In this document: positions 54,072 through 64,000 of the stretch, in pieces | Numbering within the stretch: position 1 is the first letter of the stretch | How the letters are laid out: the number at the start of each line of letters is the position of its first letter | Assembly: GCA_029449235.1 (NCBI GenBank) | Contig: JANATG010000009.1 | Span: 1,736,001-1,800,000 of the forward strand | Origin: Linnemannia schmuckeri | Lineage: Eukaryota; Mortierellomycota; Mortierellomycetes; Mortierellales; Mortierellaceae | DNA: 64,000 nucleotides | Direction: 5' to 3' | Made by a program: the position numbers and the translations under genes | Notes under the pieces: model-generated | What the model was told of the DNA's origin: nothing | Seen by the model: only the letters and a program-made list of their open reading frames with translations | Database searches by the model: none

Positions 54072-57000
54072 ATGCTACCACACGAGCTACTCGTCAAGAT
54101 CTTTTACAACCTCGAACAACGACCCCAACACCGTCACTCGTCCACCTCCTCCATCTCCTTCTCGTCCTCGCTCTCTCTCGATCGCACCGACATCCTCGCC
54201 TGCGCCCTCGTCTGCCAGGACTGTAAGTTCCCTACTATCACTCACCTATCATTTTTCAAAGAGTGTGGAGAAAGAAAAGAATGAAAGCCTCGGACCAAGC
54301 AAGAAAAGCTAACATCTGTATTTTTTGAATGTCCGGTTTCACCTTTATTTCACTCTCTCTCTCTCTCTGTCGGTTCTGTCCCTTTCTGTGAACGACGCGA
54401 TGAAAATAATACATAGGGTATTATGCGGCTGTCGACACACTGTGGAGGAACGTGGACCTTCAGAGCGTTGAATCATTCATCCAGTTTGGCATGGTCCTTG
54501 ATCCTACTTTCTCGTATATGGAATCATCCCCCAGGCTGCGTGTTTACCGACAACAGCAGCAACACGAATTGGTTTGGCGTAACAGCGGCGATGGCTATAT
54601 CAATGAGGAGGAGGAGAACAGTATGGATGAATGCATGGATCAAGGACGACGACGACGACAACTGTTACTGCCCACCACTGACTATAGTGAAGGCAACAGC
54701 AACAGTAGCGGGGCTATAAATATTCTCAGGAGTCGTTCATCAACAGCAGTAACAGTAGCATTACCACAGGCATCAATAACAGGAGCAGGAGCAGGAACAG
54801 GAACGACGGCGACAGCGATGACGTTCTCAGCCTCGTCGTCTTTACTGTCCAATTCGACATTTTCAACAGTCTCGACCTCGTCCTCTTCGCCTTCGTCGGC
54901 CTCTTCGTGCTACACTCTATCGTCCCTGGGATGTCCATCTATTCCAGGTACTTGCTCTTGTTACTGACACTTGTCTCTTTTGGAAAAAGGGGATGAACAA
55001 CAAGAAAAAAACGCGGACAAGCTAGAGAGAAAAAAAGGGGAGGCGGGGTAAGAAAGAGAGCACAGGAGCGTGTGTGCTCAACAAGGGGACAAGGGGATAA
55101 GAGAACAAGGAAGCAGCAACTACAGAGACAAACATAATCATCACAAAGAAGAGGACAGGATAAGGACAAGGACACGGACACAGTTTGTTTATCTACAAGA
55201 GTGGACTTTAGGAGACAGAGAGAGAGGATGGATGATCACCTTCTATCATCACCCACCACTCACTTGGATCACTGTCGCCACTCTATCAACAAGAACAGCA
55301 ATCAATCAGTCATTAGTCATCGTCTCCAAAGTAGAGATCTCGATTGGAATGGCATGACATATTCCCATCGCACAGCACAACAAGGGAGGGAATGAGGAGA
55401 GATGGCATTAACAGCAGCAACAGACAACAAGAACAAGAACAACAGTGGGCAGCGGGGATAGAGCGATAAATAGAAATCTGTCTCTGTTCAAGAACACGCT
55501 TCTTCCTTTCTTGTCATTCAACCTCGGAAATACGGACGCACTTGCGACTTCTCCCTCTAAAGATGAATATGCGCATAGGAGAAGAGAATGCTCTTTTTCT
55601 TCCGTCAAACACGGACGGAGACAACAATGAACAACGGCATCCGCATGATCAACGGAGGAAGAAGACGTCTCTCTTTCTTTTTTCTTGTTGTCTGTTCTTG
55701 TCCTACCCCACACTTTACATCCAAACGAAAAGAAACCTTATTGAGGTCAAGGCGGGGAGATTTTTAGTCCCGTCCTGCGCACCAAGCGCAAAAGGGGCAC
55801 AAATTCATGCCCGTCAGTCAAAGTGACAATAGAGCCGGACCTTCTTTCCTTTCTTCTCATCTGCGTTCATTCAACAAGAGGGAATAATAAGCACTCTAAC
55901 GAAAAACCCCATCCCCCTGTTTGTTATTGTTTTAGACCAGATTGGATGTGCAGGAAAGGGATACATCAGGACATTCTCGCTTGCAGGAACGACCGATTGC
56001 CAGGCGCCTCGACCGTTTCCGTACCTCCCCTCATGTATCACGGACCGACACTTGCACGCCATCTCACCCTCACTGACCCACCTCACATCCATATCACTGT
56101 CCCACTGCACCGCGCTTACCGACATGGCCGTCATTCAACTCATCACCTCGTCCTCTCCCTACCTCAAAAGCATCGATCTGACTGAATGTAGACTCCTGAC
56201 CAACTTAACGGTTCAAGTGATCGCACGCCTCTGCAGCCAACTTGAGGAGCTCTCGTTGCGGGGCTGTGGACTCGTCACGGATGATGCGATCGAGGAGGTG
56301 GCGCTGCATTGCACTCGACTCCACAGTATCAACATCGGACAGTGTCAACGGGCAGGCGACAAGTCTTTGGAGGCACTCCTTCGAGCCTCTGGTCGGATGA
56401 CTCAATTGGACCCGTCGTCCAGAGTCAGGACCAGGAACACACAGTTGACAAAATTAGGTGTAGCCGGCTGCCGAGGCATCACGTATTCAGGACTGTCGGC
56501 AATCACCGAGCGGCTGAATACTGCTGGGTCAACAGAACAGGAAGGATATCTACAACCTCAGCAGCAATCTTCACTTGTCTCCCTCGAGTTCACCTGTCCA
56601 GCTGTGAAGACTCCTACTGTTGAGAATGTGAGTGGGTCTTCAATGCCAACATCAACGACAGCAACATCAACAAGGACGCAGAGTCAGGCGAGTCGGTTCT
56701 TTCGCACCCTACCAGCGACTTTGGAAGAGATTTCGATTCACGATGCCTATATTCTGAGCCACAGCGACATTATTACCCTTGTTGACCAAGTCGGACCAGG
56801 ACTCAAGGTTTTGCGGTTCGACCACGCGAACGCCATCAACTCGGAGACCCTGGGTCACGTCCTTGCGGTCTGTCCTAACCTGACAGTTCTCTCGATCCCA
56901 CGAGCAAGCCGTCTGGACGATTCAGGGGTGGTCCAGTTGGTTGGAGCCAAGTGTGCCAGTTCGTTAGTGGAACTCGACCTGAGTTCCTGTCATTCTCTTA

Positions 57001-58703
57001 CGGACGGCAGCTTAATTGCTTTGGCCAAGTGTACTCCAACATCGTTGAGGACTTCGACGCTCCCTGAGAATGACAAGGGAAAGGGAATCCAGGAACAACC
57101 CGATCCCTGCCTGTTCCCCAACCTCCGTCGATTGGATCTCTCCTACAACGACAAGATGACGCTCAGCGGTATTATACCCTTGGTGATGTCTCTCAAGAAT
57201 CTCTGTGCGCTGGATGTGTCGTTTTGCGGCGATGGCGTGACAAGATCGTGGAGCTCAACCTTGGAATCCTTACGACCAATCTTGAATCCGACTTCCTCTT
57301 CAACCATGGACTCGACTGGTATTGATGACCTTTTGGGTAATACGGTAATCGAGAGCGACCATTCTGAAGACGAGGAGTCCTCGAATAACTCTCAACAGCA
57401 GCAGTATTCGCCGCAACAGGAGCAGCAGTTGCAGTTTTCTTCACACGTGGCATCGACGAGTGGAGTACCGCCGCCTCAGCAGTACGGACTGTCGTCGCAA
57501 AACTTACAGCGGTTTATGAGTGGCGTCTCGCCTTTGGTGAACCCTAGCCGATTGGGCTTAGGAAGATATGTTGGACCGCTCTTGAACCGCGCAACCTCCT
57601 CCAACAACATCACCAACACCAACAATGATATCATTCTACAGCACCCGCAACAATACCCAGGACAAGGAGGCGCCAGTTTTGACCAAACATCCTTAGGAAA
57701 TCGGCGTCGATCATCTGCGTCGTCTATGACGTCCTCAACCTCAACCTCGTCCACCATGTCTTCATCTTCATCCGGATCATCATCGTCGTCCATGATTTCC
57801 GACTATTCTTCCGCTCCGTCTTCCTCTTCTTCATCCTCCTCATCATCATCCTATCAAGGAAAAAGCCCACCCACGTCCGCCGGACCAAAGAGAAACACCC
57901 ACTTGCGTCGACGGTCGTGTTCAAGGATCCTATTGGCAGATCGACTGGATGTCCTGGAAAACACGCCCAGACGAGTCGGGATCGCGGCTAGTTTCTATCT
58001 CGAGTCTTGGTTCACGCCACAACACCAACTCCAACTCCAGCATTTGTTCCAAATTCAATCGCAGCACCAACGTGATCTTCAGGAGATTCAGGCTGCCGCT
58101 GTTCAGGCAGCTCTGAGTAATCAGATGCTCAATCAACATAATGCCAATGCGAACAATGCGACAGGAACGACGATGGCGAACTTGTTTGCAAACTCGATGC
58201 CGTTTGCGGCGCTGTCGGCGGAGATGATGAATCATCCGGTTATGACGGCTATTCGAGTCGGAGCCGCAACTGTCGGAGGAATCAATAACGGTGGCGGTCC
58301 TCCTGCCAATGACCATGGCAATGATGGGGTAGGAGGTATTGCTCATGGTGCAATGCATGGCGCCGGCGTAAACAACACGATCTCTCAGAATCTTTTTGAT
58401 TCCATCACCAACAACAACGAGACACCACCACAAGTGTACCAAAGAAACCGTCGACTCAGTGTCACTGCAGGCGATGGTGCACCAGGACCAGGCGCAGGAG
58501 CGGGAGTAACAGGAGGAAGTAGGGCAGGAGTAGTAGTAGTAGGAGGAGGAGGTGTTCGTCACCACCATCGACACCATTATCATCATCCACAATATCACCA
58601 TCATTACCGTCGGAGCCCACTCTCGAGCGCCGTGACGGGTCATTGTGAAATTTCAGCGTGGGGTCTGATTAAACTGCGAGAGGAATGGGCCGCGGTTATC
58701 TGA
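54072..58703 (+). CDS. F-box/leucine-rich-repeat protein, SCF ubiquitin-ligase substrate receptor
   Basis: Three exons placed: 54072-54222, 54417-54947 and 55936-58703, in phase, 1149 aa. Exon 1 and the start of exon 2 encode the F-box that would bind Skp1: MLPHELLVKIFYNLE, ILACALVCQDWYYAAVDTLW. After a Ser/Thr-rich linker, exon 3 reads GCAGKGYIRTFSLAG and then cysteine-type LRRs of the Grr1/Amn1 kind (about 265-420: LTSISLSHCTALTD, LKSIDLTECRLLTN, LEELSLRGCGLVTD). More LRRs lie at about 545-650 (LVELDLSSCHSLTD, LRRLDLSYNDKMT). The C-terminal 450 residues are Ser-, Gln- and His-rich low complexity, with a short conserved-looking end (ISAWGLIKLREEWAAVI). The second intron is 988 bp, far longer than others here, so one or more exons may be missing between 54948 and 55935. 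Confidence 0.78.
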
Positions 58704-59215
58704 GGACAACACACCTCTACCCCTCCTTTTTTCTGTCCCTTTTCTCCATTTCCTCTCTTTAGTGGTGGTACCAGAACCATTTTTTTTTTTTTTGTAGATT
58801 ATTCGTGTGTCCATGTACATACTTCTGATATACCAATCGAATAAAAAAACATACACTAAAAACAAAAGGACAATATGCGCACGTTTTATATTTGTGATTC
58901 GTGAGAGTAGGATATGAATAGAACCAGCAGTCGGAACTATGGGTAAACATACCAACAATTCGATGGGAGGTATCTGATATATCCGATCGGCGTTGGAGAG
59001 GGAGGAGCTATGTCTCTGTCTTTGTATCTCTCCTCTCTTTCTTTCTTCTTATCTTGTTTGTCCAACATAGATGAGAACGATGGAAGAGAAGAAGTGTCGA
59101 TGACATGGTTTACGCCAGATTTGGACAGCGAAAAATTAGTCTCGAGTACAAGCATCACACGTGGGGGTCGTAACTCTTAGAAAGGCGTGTGTTGGAAATT
59201 TGAAAAAAGATCTCG

Positions 59216-59248
<33 letters not shown>

Positions 59249-60511
59249 TCGCGTTCAAAGGTGCATGAACACAAAAAGGATAAGTAAGATTCATGGCATT
59301 CCTGTTCATAATTCCCTCATAAGAATACTATTTGCTCATCGTACTTTCTTGTTCGCTCAAAATGGCCTGTTGAGAGAATGAATGGTCGAGAGCGAGAAAC
59401 AGGAACAAAGGATGTAAATGAGCGAGAGAAGAAATATATTAATGCCGAGAGAGAAAGAGAGAGTGCAGGAGCGAGAAATGAAGATCAATTGGATCAAGGA
59501 CTGATATGGCATGTAGTGGAATGTCATTCCTATAGGCTCGCCGATGAGCAACGGGCGAAAAAAAAAAAAAAAAAAAAAAAAAAATCACCGAAGTGACAAC
59601 TTACACAAGAAAGTAGGTTATGGCGAGGTTCGCGTCGACAGAAATACAAAGAAGGTTTATTACCGTCTTTTGTCTTATTGTTACTCCATGACGTTGTGCT
59701 TTGTTTTGCTTTTGTGGGATGACGAGAAAAAAAAGAGATGGCTGTTCTGTCGACCAAGAGTTACTCCAGGAAGAAGAAAAGAAGTGGTAGAAAACACACC
59801 AGGCTCTCTCTCTCTCTCTCACTGTCTTTCGATCTTTCTTTTCTCACCCTCGTGGGCATGGTGCTTGGACGGAGATAAGCCTGAAGAGAGTAACAAGCAG
59901 CGACAATTGTAGAATTCTCCGTTTCTTGTTTACGAACTTGCCCGCCAAACGGACGTGATTTTTCGTAATGAATTTTTTTTGGGGAAGTGGGCGTTAAATA
60001 GATCGATCTAAGTAATTTTTTAGTTGTTGTGTGGTCAACGTGCGTGCGTGCGTGCGTGCATACGCTGAACTAGAGAGATGGGTTCTTCATGTTGGAACAA
60101 AAGAAGAAAGGAAGGAATGGGCGAAGGAGGTGAGAATAAAAGATATTCCCTCTCCCGTTTTTTTGACAACAAGGTTCGTCATACCAGGAAAGAAGAAGAG
60201 GTTAGCGTTGTTTATGCGTCTCTAGCGGGACCTGGACTGATCTTTTTTGTGCTTGGGCGAGTTTCTTTTTCCGCATGTATGCAGATAGCAAGAAGCAGTA
60301 AACTGCTCCAAAGAGAAGAAAAGTCCCTCCACCTGAAGGCCAAGAGGGAATACCTTGTATTTTAGTGTCTTCGTTGAACGAAGAAAAAAAAATAAGCATT
60401 GAAGTAAGCGTTGGGAGCTGTTGGCCAATCAGCAGCCAGAGCCTGAACATCTGGACAAGGGAAAGGGGTCCCACACGAACCATGTCCTCCCTTCTTACTT
60501 TCCGTGATTTT

Positions 60512-60551
60512 GTCGTCGCCTGTCGTCGCCTGTCGCCGTCTGTCGTCGTCT
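60512..60551 (+). repeat. 10-bp tandem repeat, four units
   Basis: Unit GTCGTCGCCT, with the third and fourth copies slightly diverged (GTCGCCGTCT, GTCGTCGTCT). It is intergenic and no function is visible. Confidence 0.7.
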
Positions 60552-61436
60552 GTTTGAGAGCCGACTTTTTCTCTTTCTTCTTTGACGGGGATGAAATAGG
60601 ATCGATTTGATTGAGCCCTTGTTCTTTTCTGTTTGTTTTTTTTTGCAGTAAACCCCTGAGAGTCGGGCCTACTCTATCAAAGTCCCTTGGTATTCATTCA
60701 ATGGCCATTCAAAAAAATAGAAACTCTTGGTACTACACACACCTTGCAAATGTCTCTCCCCGGGTGAGCTCTGATTTGCTGGCAGGCTCACTTGAGTATC
60801 CCTAGTCTGATCCTATCAGGGCCTTCGTCGAGGGAGCATGGCCCTGGACTGGGCCTAGGGTTGTGGCACAAGGGAATGGCTCTGTATCTCCATTGGCTAA
60901 GAACGGATAGTTTTTTTATGTCACTCTTACCTTCTTTTACCCTTTTAGTAGCATTGGCCGTCTGTGTACCTGCCATTATCCCCATGTGCACTCTTATTCG
61001 ATCAAATAAAATAGTAAAAAACTGCTCTCGCTGCAGGTGAAGTAAACTGAAGGGAAGACGAAGGTACTCTCTCTCCTCCTCCTACTCTTGCCGTAGACAC
61101 GTTCTTCCCTTCGTTGGGCCTGGCAATCTACTATTTGCTCAATTTCTATCTCCACTACCACTTCAGAGAATACACAACATCCATGAGAAATAGAAGCAAT
61201 TGCGCATTCCTTTCATCTTGACCCTTTCCCCACTGCAGTCTGTTGACTTTTATTCCTGTCACTTTTCTCTTCATAGGTGACAAAACAAACAAACAGTAAG
61301 GGCTGCATTATCTCACCCTCCTTCTCCCTCTCCAAAGTCAGCCAGCCTATAGGCCTCATCGAAGAGCTCTCTTTTTTATTCTTTGGTCTCCCTTTAGGTT
61401 GACGGATGCCAACGACAGCCCCTTCTCCTTCCCGAC

Positions 61437-61442
61437 TATAAA
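61437..61442 (+). promoter_or_regulatory. TATA box candidate of the alkaline phosphatase gene
   Basis: TATAAA lies 133 bp before the ATG, upstream of a T- and C-rich leader. This is the clearest TATA-like element in front of any gene in the window and fits an inducible, strongly expressed secreted enzyme. Confidence 0.5.
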
Positions 61443-61574
61443 GACAATCCCATCCTCCCGGCTTTTTCTTTTTTTTTTCTTACTTTGATTCCTTAGTCCA
61501 ACAACTCCTCACACCCTAAACCAAATAACTTCATCCCTTTTTACCTTCCTTCCCTCTCCCTCTCGTTTACAACA

Positions 61575-63998
61575 ATGGTCAAGGCTATCTCCTTCGCCCT
61601 TCTCTCTCTCGCAACTGCCATCTCGGCCGTTGCTGCTCTTGATCCTGCTGGTCAGTTCAAGCGCCTCGGTGCTTGCCCCACCCTCGGATGTGTCTTCCCC
61701 CCAGACAAGTAAGTAATCCTCTCTCTCATTTCCCTTTCAATTCACCATTCACCCTTGCATCCTTCCATTTTTTCTGTCCCTCCTCGAGTACTATTGCAGG
61801 AACATTTGGCCTCATTAACTCGCAATTTACTTTTTTGAACAACGGCCCGAAATCCGACTTTTCTCGCCATCTCCATTCATGCAACGACAACGTACTCTTA
61901 ACGATCCCTGGCGACGATGGCTCTAGCCCTTCTCCGCACATACTTCATATACACTACCTGCCTGGCCGTTTTTTCACTTTCTATCCTTTTCTGCACCAAT
62001 TTGTACCTCGATCCTCGTATCCGTGCACAAGAGCCAATACATGCTTAACACAAGAAAAAACAATCGAAATTGGAAAACAAAATTTACTAACGGCTCGACT
62101 GTTTCTTTTCTGCTCACTTCTCCCTTTTTAGCGCTGAGTTCCTTGCTGGTTCCCACTTCGATGTCCGTGTCGAGGTCCACGCCGAGAATGATGCCAAGCC
62201 CAACACCGACTACTCCTTGACCATCGAGAAGCTCAAGGGTAGTCAGAAGGAGAATAAGCACGGCAACAAGTCCAAGGCTGTTGACTTCTCCAAGTGGTCC
62301 AAGGTCAAGCCCAGCGCCCAGGAGTCCTGGGACTTTACCTACACCAAGGATGCCGCCGCCTACTGGAAGGTCCAGGACGGTGACAAGTCCGCCCGCACCA
62401 ACGTCCACGTCGCCTCGACCGCCTGGCGCAAGGTCCAGATCAGCGAGCCCGGTACCTACAAGGTCGTCCTCAAGTACAACAACGGCAAGAAGACCGAGGC
62501 CATCTGGACCGTCAACCCCACCCAAAAGCGCAAGGCCAAGAACGTCATCCTCTTCATTGGTGACGGTATGACCTCTGCCATGATCACCGCCGCCCGTTTG
62601 ATCTCCAAGCCCCACACCAGCGGAAAGTACACCAAGCACATGCACATGGACCAGTTCCCCGTCCTCGGCCACGTCATGACCCACTCCTTGGATTCCTTGA
62701 TTACCGACTCTGCCAACTCGGCCTCGGCCTACAACACTGGCCACAAGTCCTCTGCCGGTGCCTTGGGTGTCTATCCCGATTCGTCCGCCTCGCCCTTCGA
62801 TGACCCTAAGCAGGAGCTCATCGCCGAGTTGTTGCGCCGCCGCTCCAAGAAGAACGGTGGTGCCGGAGGTGTCGGTATCGTCACCACCGCTGAGGTCCAG
62901 GATGCTACCCCCGCTGCCGTCTACGCCCACACCCGCAACCGTGACGAGAAGGCCACCATTGTCGACCAGATGATCCACGGTGCCAACCCCGTCGTTGCCG
63001 ATGTCATCCTCGGAGGTGGTGGAAAGTACTTCCACTCCAAGACCGGAGGCAAGTCCCTCAACGGTACCGACTACTACGCTGCCTACTCCAAGGAGCGCGG
63101 TTACAAGGTCGTCAACGACCGCGATGCTCTCTTGAAGTACAAGGGCAAGGACCCCCTCCTCGGAATCTTCCACTCTGGCAACATGGATGTCTGGCTGGAC
63201 CGCAACGTCTACAAGGAGAACGTCAAGAAGACCGCCTCTGACCCCACCGGTACTGGTCTCCCCGCCCTCAACCAGCCCAACTTGGACGAGATGGTCATCA
63301 AGGGTCTTGAGGTCTTGGACAAGCGCCACCGCAAGGAGGGTTGGTTCCTCATGGCCGAGGCCGCCTCCGTTGATAAGATGATGCACCCCCTCGACTACGA
63401 TCGCGCCCTTGCTGATCTTTTGGAGTTGGACAAGACCGTCGGCAAGACCAAGGAGTGGCTCAAGCGCAACAAGCTCGACAAGGACACCTTGATCCTCGTC
63501 ACTGCCGACCACGCCCACTCGTTCGATGTCTACGGTTCCGTCGACACTCAGTACTTCAACTCTTTCTCCGACTCTGAGGAGCTCGAGAAGAAGAACTCGA
63601 TCGGTACCTATGAGAACTCTGGCTGGCCCTCGTACGTTGATGCCGATGGTGATGGTTTCCCCGACTCCTGGGATGTCCGCTACACCTTGGCTGCCGGCAC
63701 TGCTGCCTTCCCCACCCACCGTGAGGACTTCCAGGTCAGCATCAACGGCTCCCGTGTCCCTGCCGTTGCCACCACCAACTCCCACCACCACTACCCTGTC
63801 TTTGAGGCCAACCCCACCTCTGACCCCCACGGAATCAACAAGGGCTCAACCTTGGGCACAACCGAGTCCGTCGGTGTCCACTCCCTCCAGGATGTCCCCG
63901 TCTTTGCCTCCGGTCCCGGTGCCAACCTGTTTGCCGGCATCCAGGACAACACCGAGATCTTCCACAAGATCGCCGAGGTCTTGGGTCTTGGAAACTAA
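61575..63998 (+). CDS. secreted alkaline phosphatase
   Basis: Hydrolyses phosphomonoesters outside the cell or in the secretory pathway. Exons 61575-61708 and 62132-63998 join in phase to 666 aa. Residues 1-21 are a signal peptide (KAISFALLSLATAISAVAA). Residues about 45-180 form an N-terminal beta-like domain with basic patches. The phosphatase fold starts at VILFIGDGM (metal ligand D189). The nucleophile is S238 in TDSANSASAY, followed by NTGHKSSAGALG. The usual EGGRIDH region is replaced by MAEAASVDKMMH, which places this in a non-canonical subfamily. TADHAHSFDVYG (about 500) supplies metal-binding Asp and His. NSHHHYPVF and ESVGVHSLQDVPVFASGPG close the C-terminus; the stop is two bases from the window end. 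Third positions are strongly C-biased, pointing to high expression. Confidence 0.93.
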
Positions 63999-64000
63999 AC

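Larger units (their letters stand above)
58704..61574. other. intergenic region upstream of the alkaline phosphatase gene
   Basis: A 2.9-kb gap. AATAAA at about 58840 is a likely polyadenylation signal of the F-box gene. There are homopolymers (about 27 T at 59219-59246, about 25 A at 59560-59583), a TGCG microsatellite (60040-60060) and a 10-bp tandem repeat (60512-60551). No gene is recognised; open frames of 60-120 codons are low complexity. The last 300 bp form the phosphatase promoter: TATAAA at 61437-61442, then a CT-rich leader. CACGTT at 61098-61103 is one form of the Pho4-type core, which is weak evidence for phosphate control. Confidence 0.4.

Noticed and set aside
61974..63830. 618-codon open frame on the minus strand opposite the alkaline phosphatase
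   Set aside because: It is a shadow of the strongly C-ending codon bias of the real gene: composition is almost only Gly/Val/Leu/Asp with no domain, while the plus strand shows clear active-site motifs.

Overview
This is nuclear DNA from a filamentous fungus, most likely an early-diverging lineage close to Mortierella (Mortierellomycotina). The evidence is eukaryotic: genes carry several short GT-AG introns, and the set includes cytochrome c, cyclophilin A, an RNA-triphosphatase-type capping enzyme, a tuberin (TSC2) homologue, mitochondrial proteins and an F-box/LRR protein. There is also a very large NACHT/pentapeptide/WD40 protein of the kind expanded in Mortierella-like fungi, which is family knowledge recalled rather than a search result. 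Intergenic DNA is full of A/T homopolymers, CT/GA-rich tracts and CAN trinucleotide repeats. All exon joins were made by eye from splice sites, phase and protein continuity; no alignment was run.

Left part (1-11 kb). A decayed gene of unknown family (1-1569) is followed by a tight divergent pair: mitochondrial rRNA 2'-O-methyltransferase (MRM1, 1800-3822, minus) and mRNA 5'-triphosphatase (CET1, 4101-5751, plus), which share about 280 bp of promoter. From about 5.9 to 10.8 kb there are no intact protein genes. This stretch holds a frame-shifted ORF1 relic of a non-LTR retrotransposon, a tandem poly-T unit, a dispersed direct-repeat pair, one good tRNA-Ile(AAU) gene and a MITE-like inverted-repeat element.

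Middle (11-34 kb). A membrane-anchored mitochondrial PP2C phosphatase of the pyruvate dehydrogenase phosphatase type (10997-13818, minus) is divergent from a secreted cysteine-rich protein (14791-16090, plus). A 5.5-kb gene-poor zone with strong purine/pyrimidine asymmetry follows; it may hide one minus-strand membrane protein. Four plus-strand genes come next: a PHD-finger/H15 polyglutamine chromatin protein (21631-25838), cytochrome c (26429-27332), a PEHE-domain (MSL1/KANSL1-like) scaffold (28590-31727) and cyclophilin A (32106-33364). Two of the four are probably chromatin factors.

Right part (33.7-64 kb). Two giant intronless genes diverge from a 1.66-kb spacer: a NACHT-pentapeptide-WD40 STAND protein (33736-39363, minus) and a TSC2/tuberin RapGAP (41022-46994, plus). 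They are followed by an FAD-dependent monooxygenase with an 11-nt microexon (49076-51514), a probable mitochondrial ribosomal protein mL59 (52123-53051, minus), an F-box/LRR SCF receptor (54072-58703) and a secreted alkaline phosphatase (61575-63998) ending two bases before the window edge.

The genes form no obvious pathway cluster. Themes are mitochondrial function (MRM1, PDP phosphatase, cytochrome c, mL59), chromatin (PHD/H15, PEHE) and signalling (NACHT protein, TSC2, F-box protein). The most novel-looking items are the NACHT-pentapeptide-WD40 protein, the PEHE protein, the MITE-like element and the microexon in the monooxygenase.
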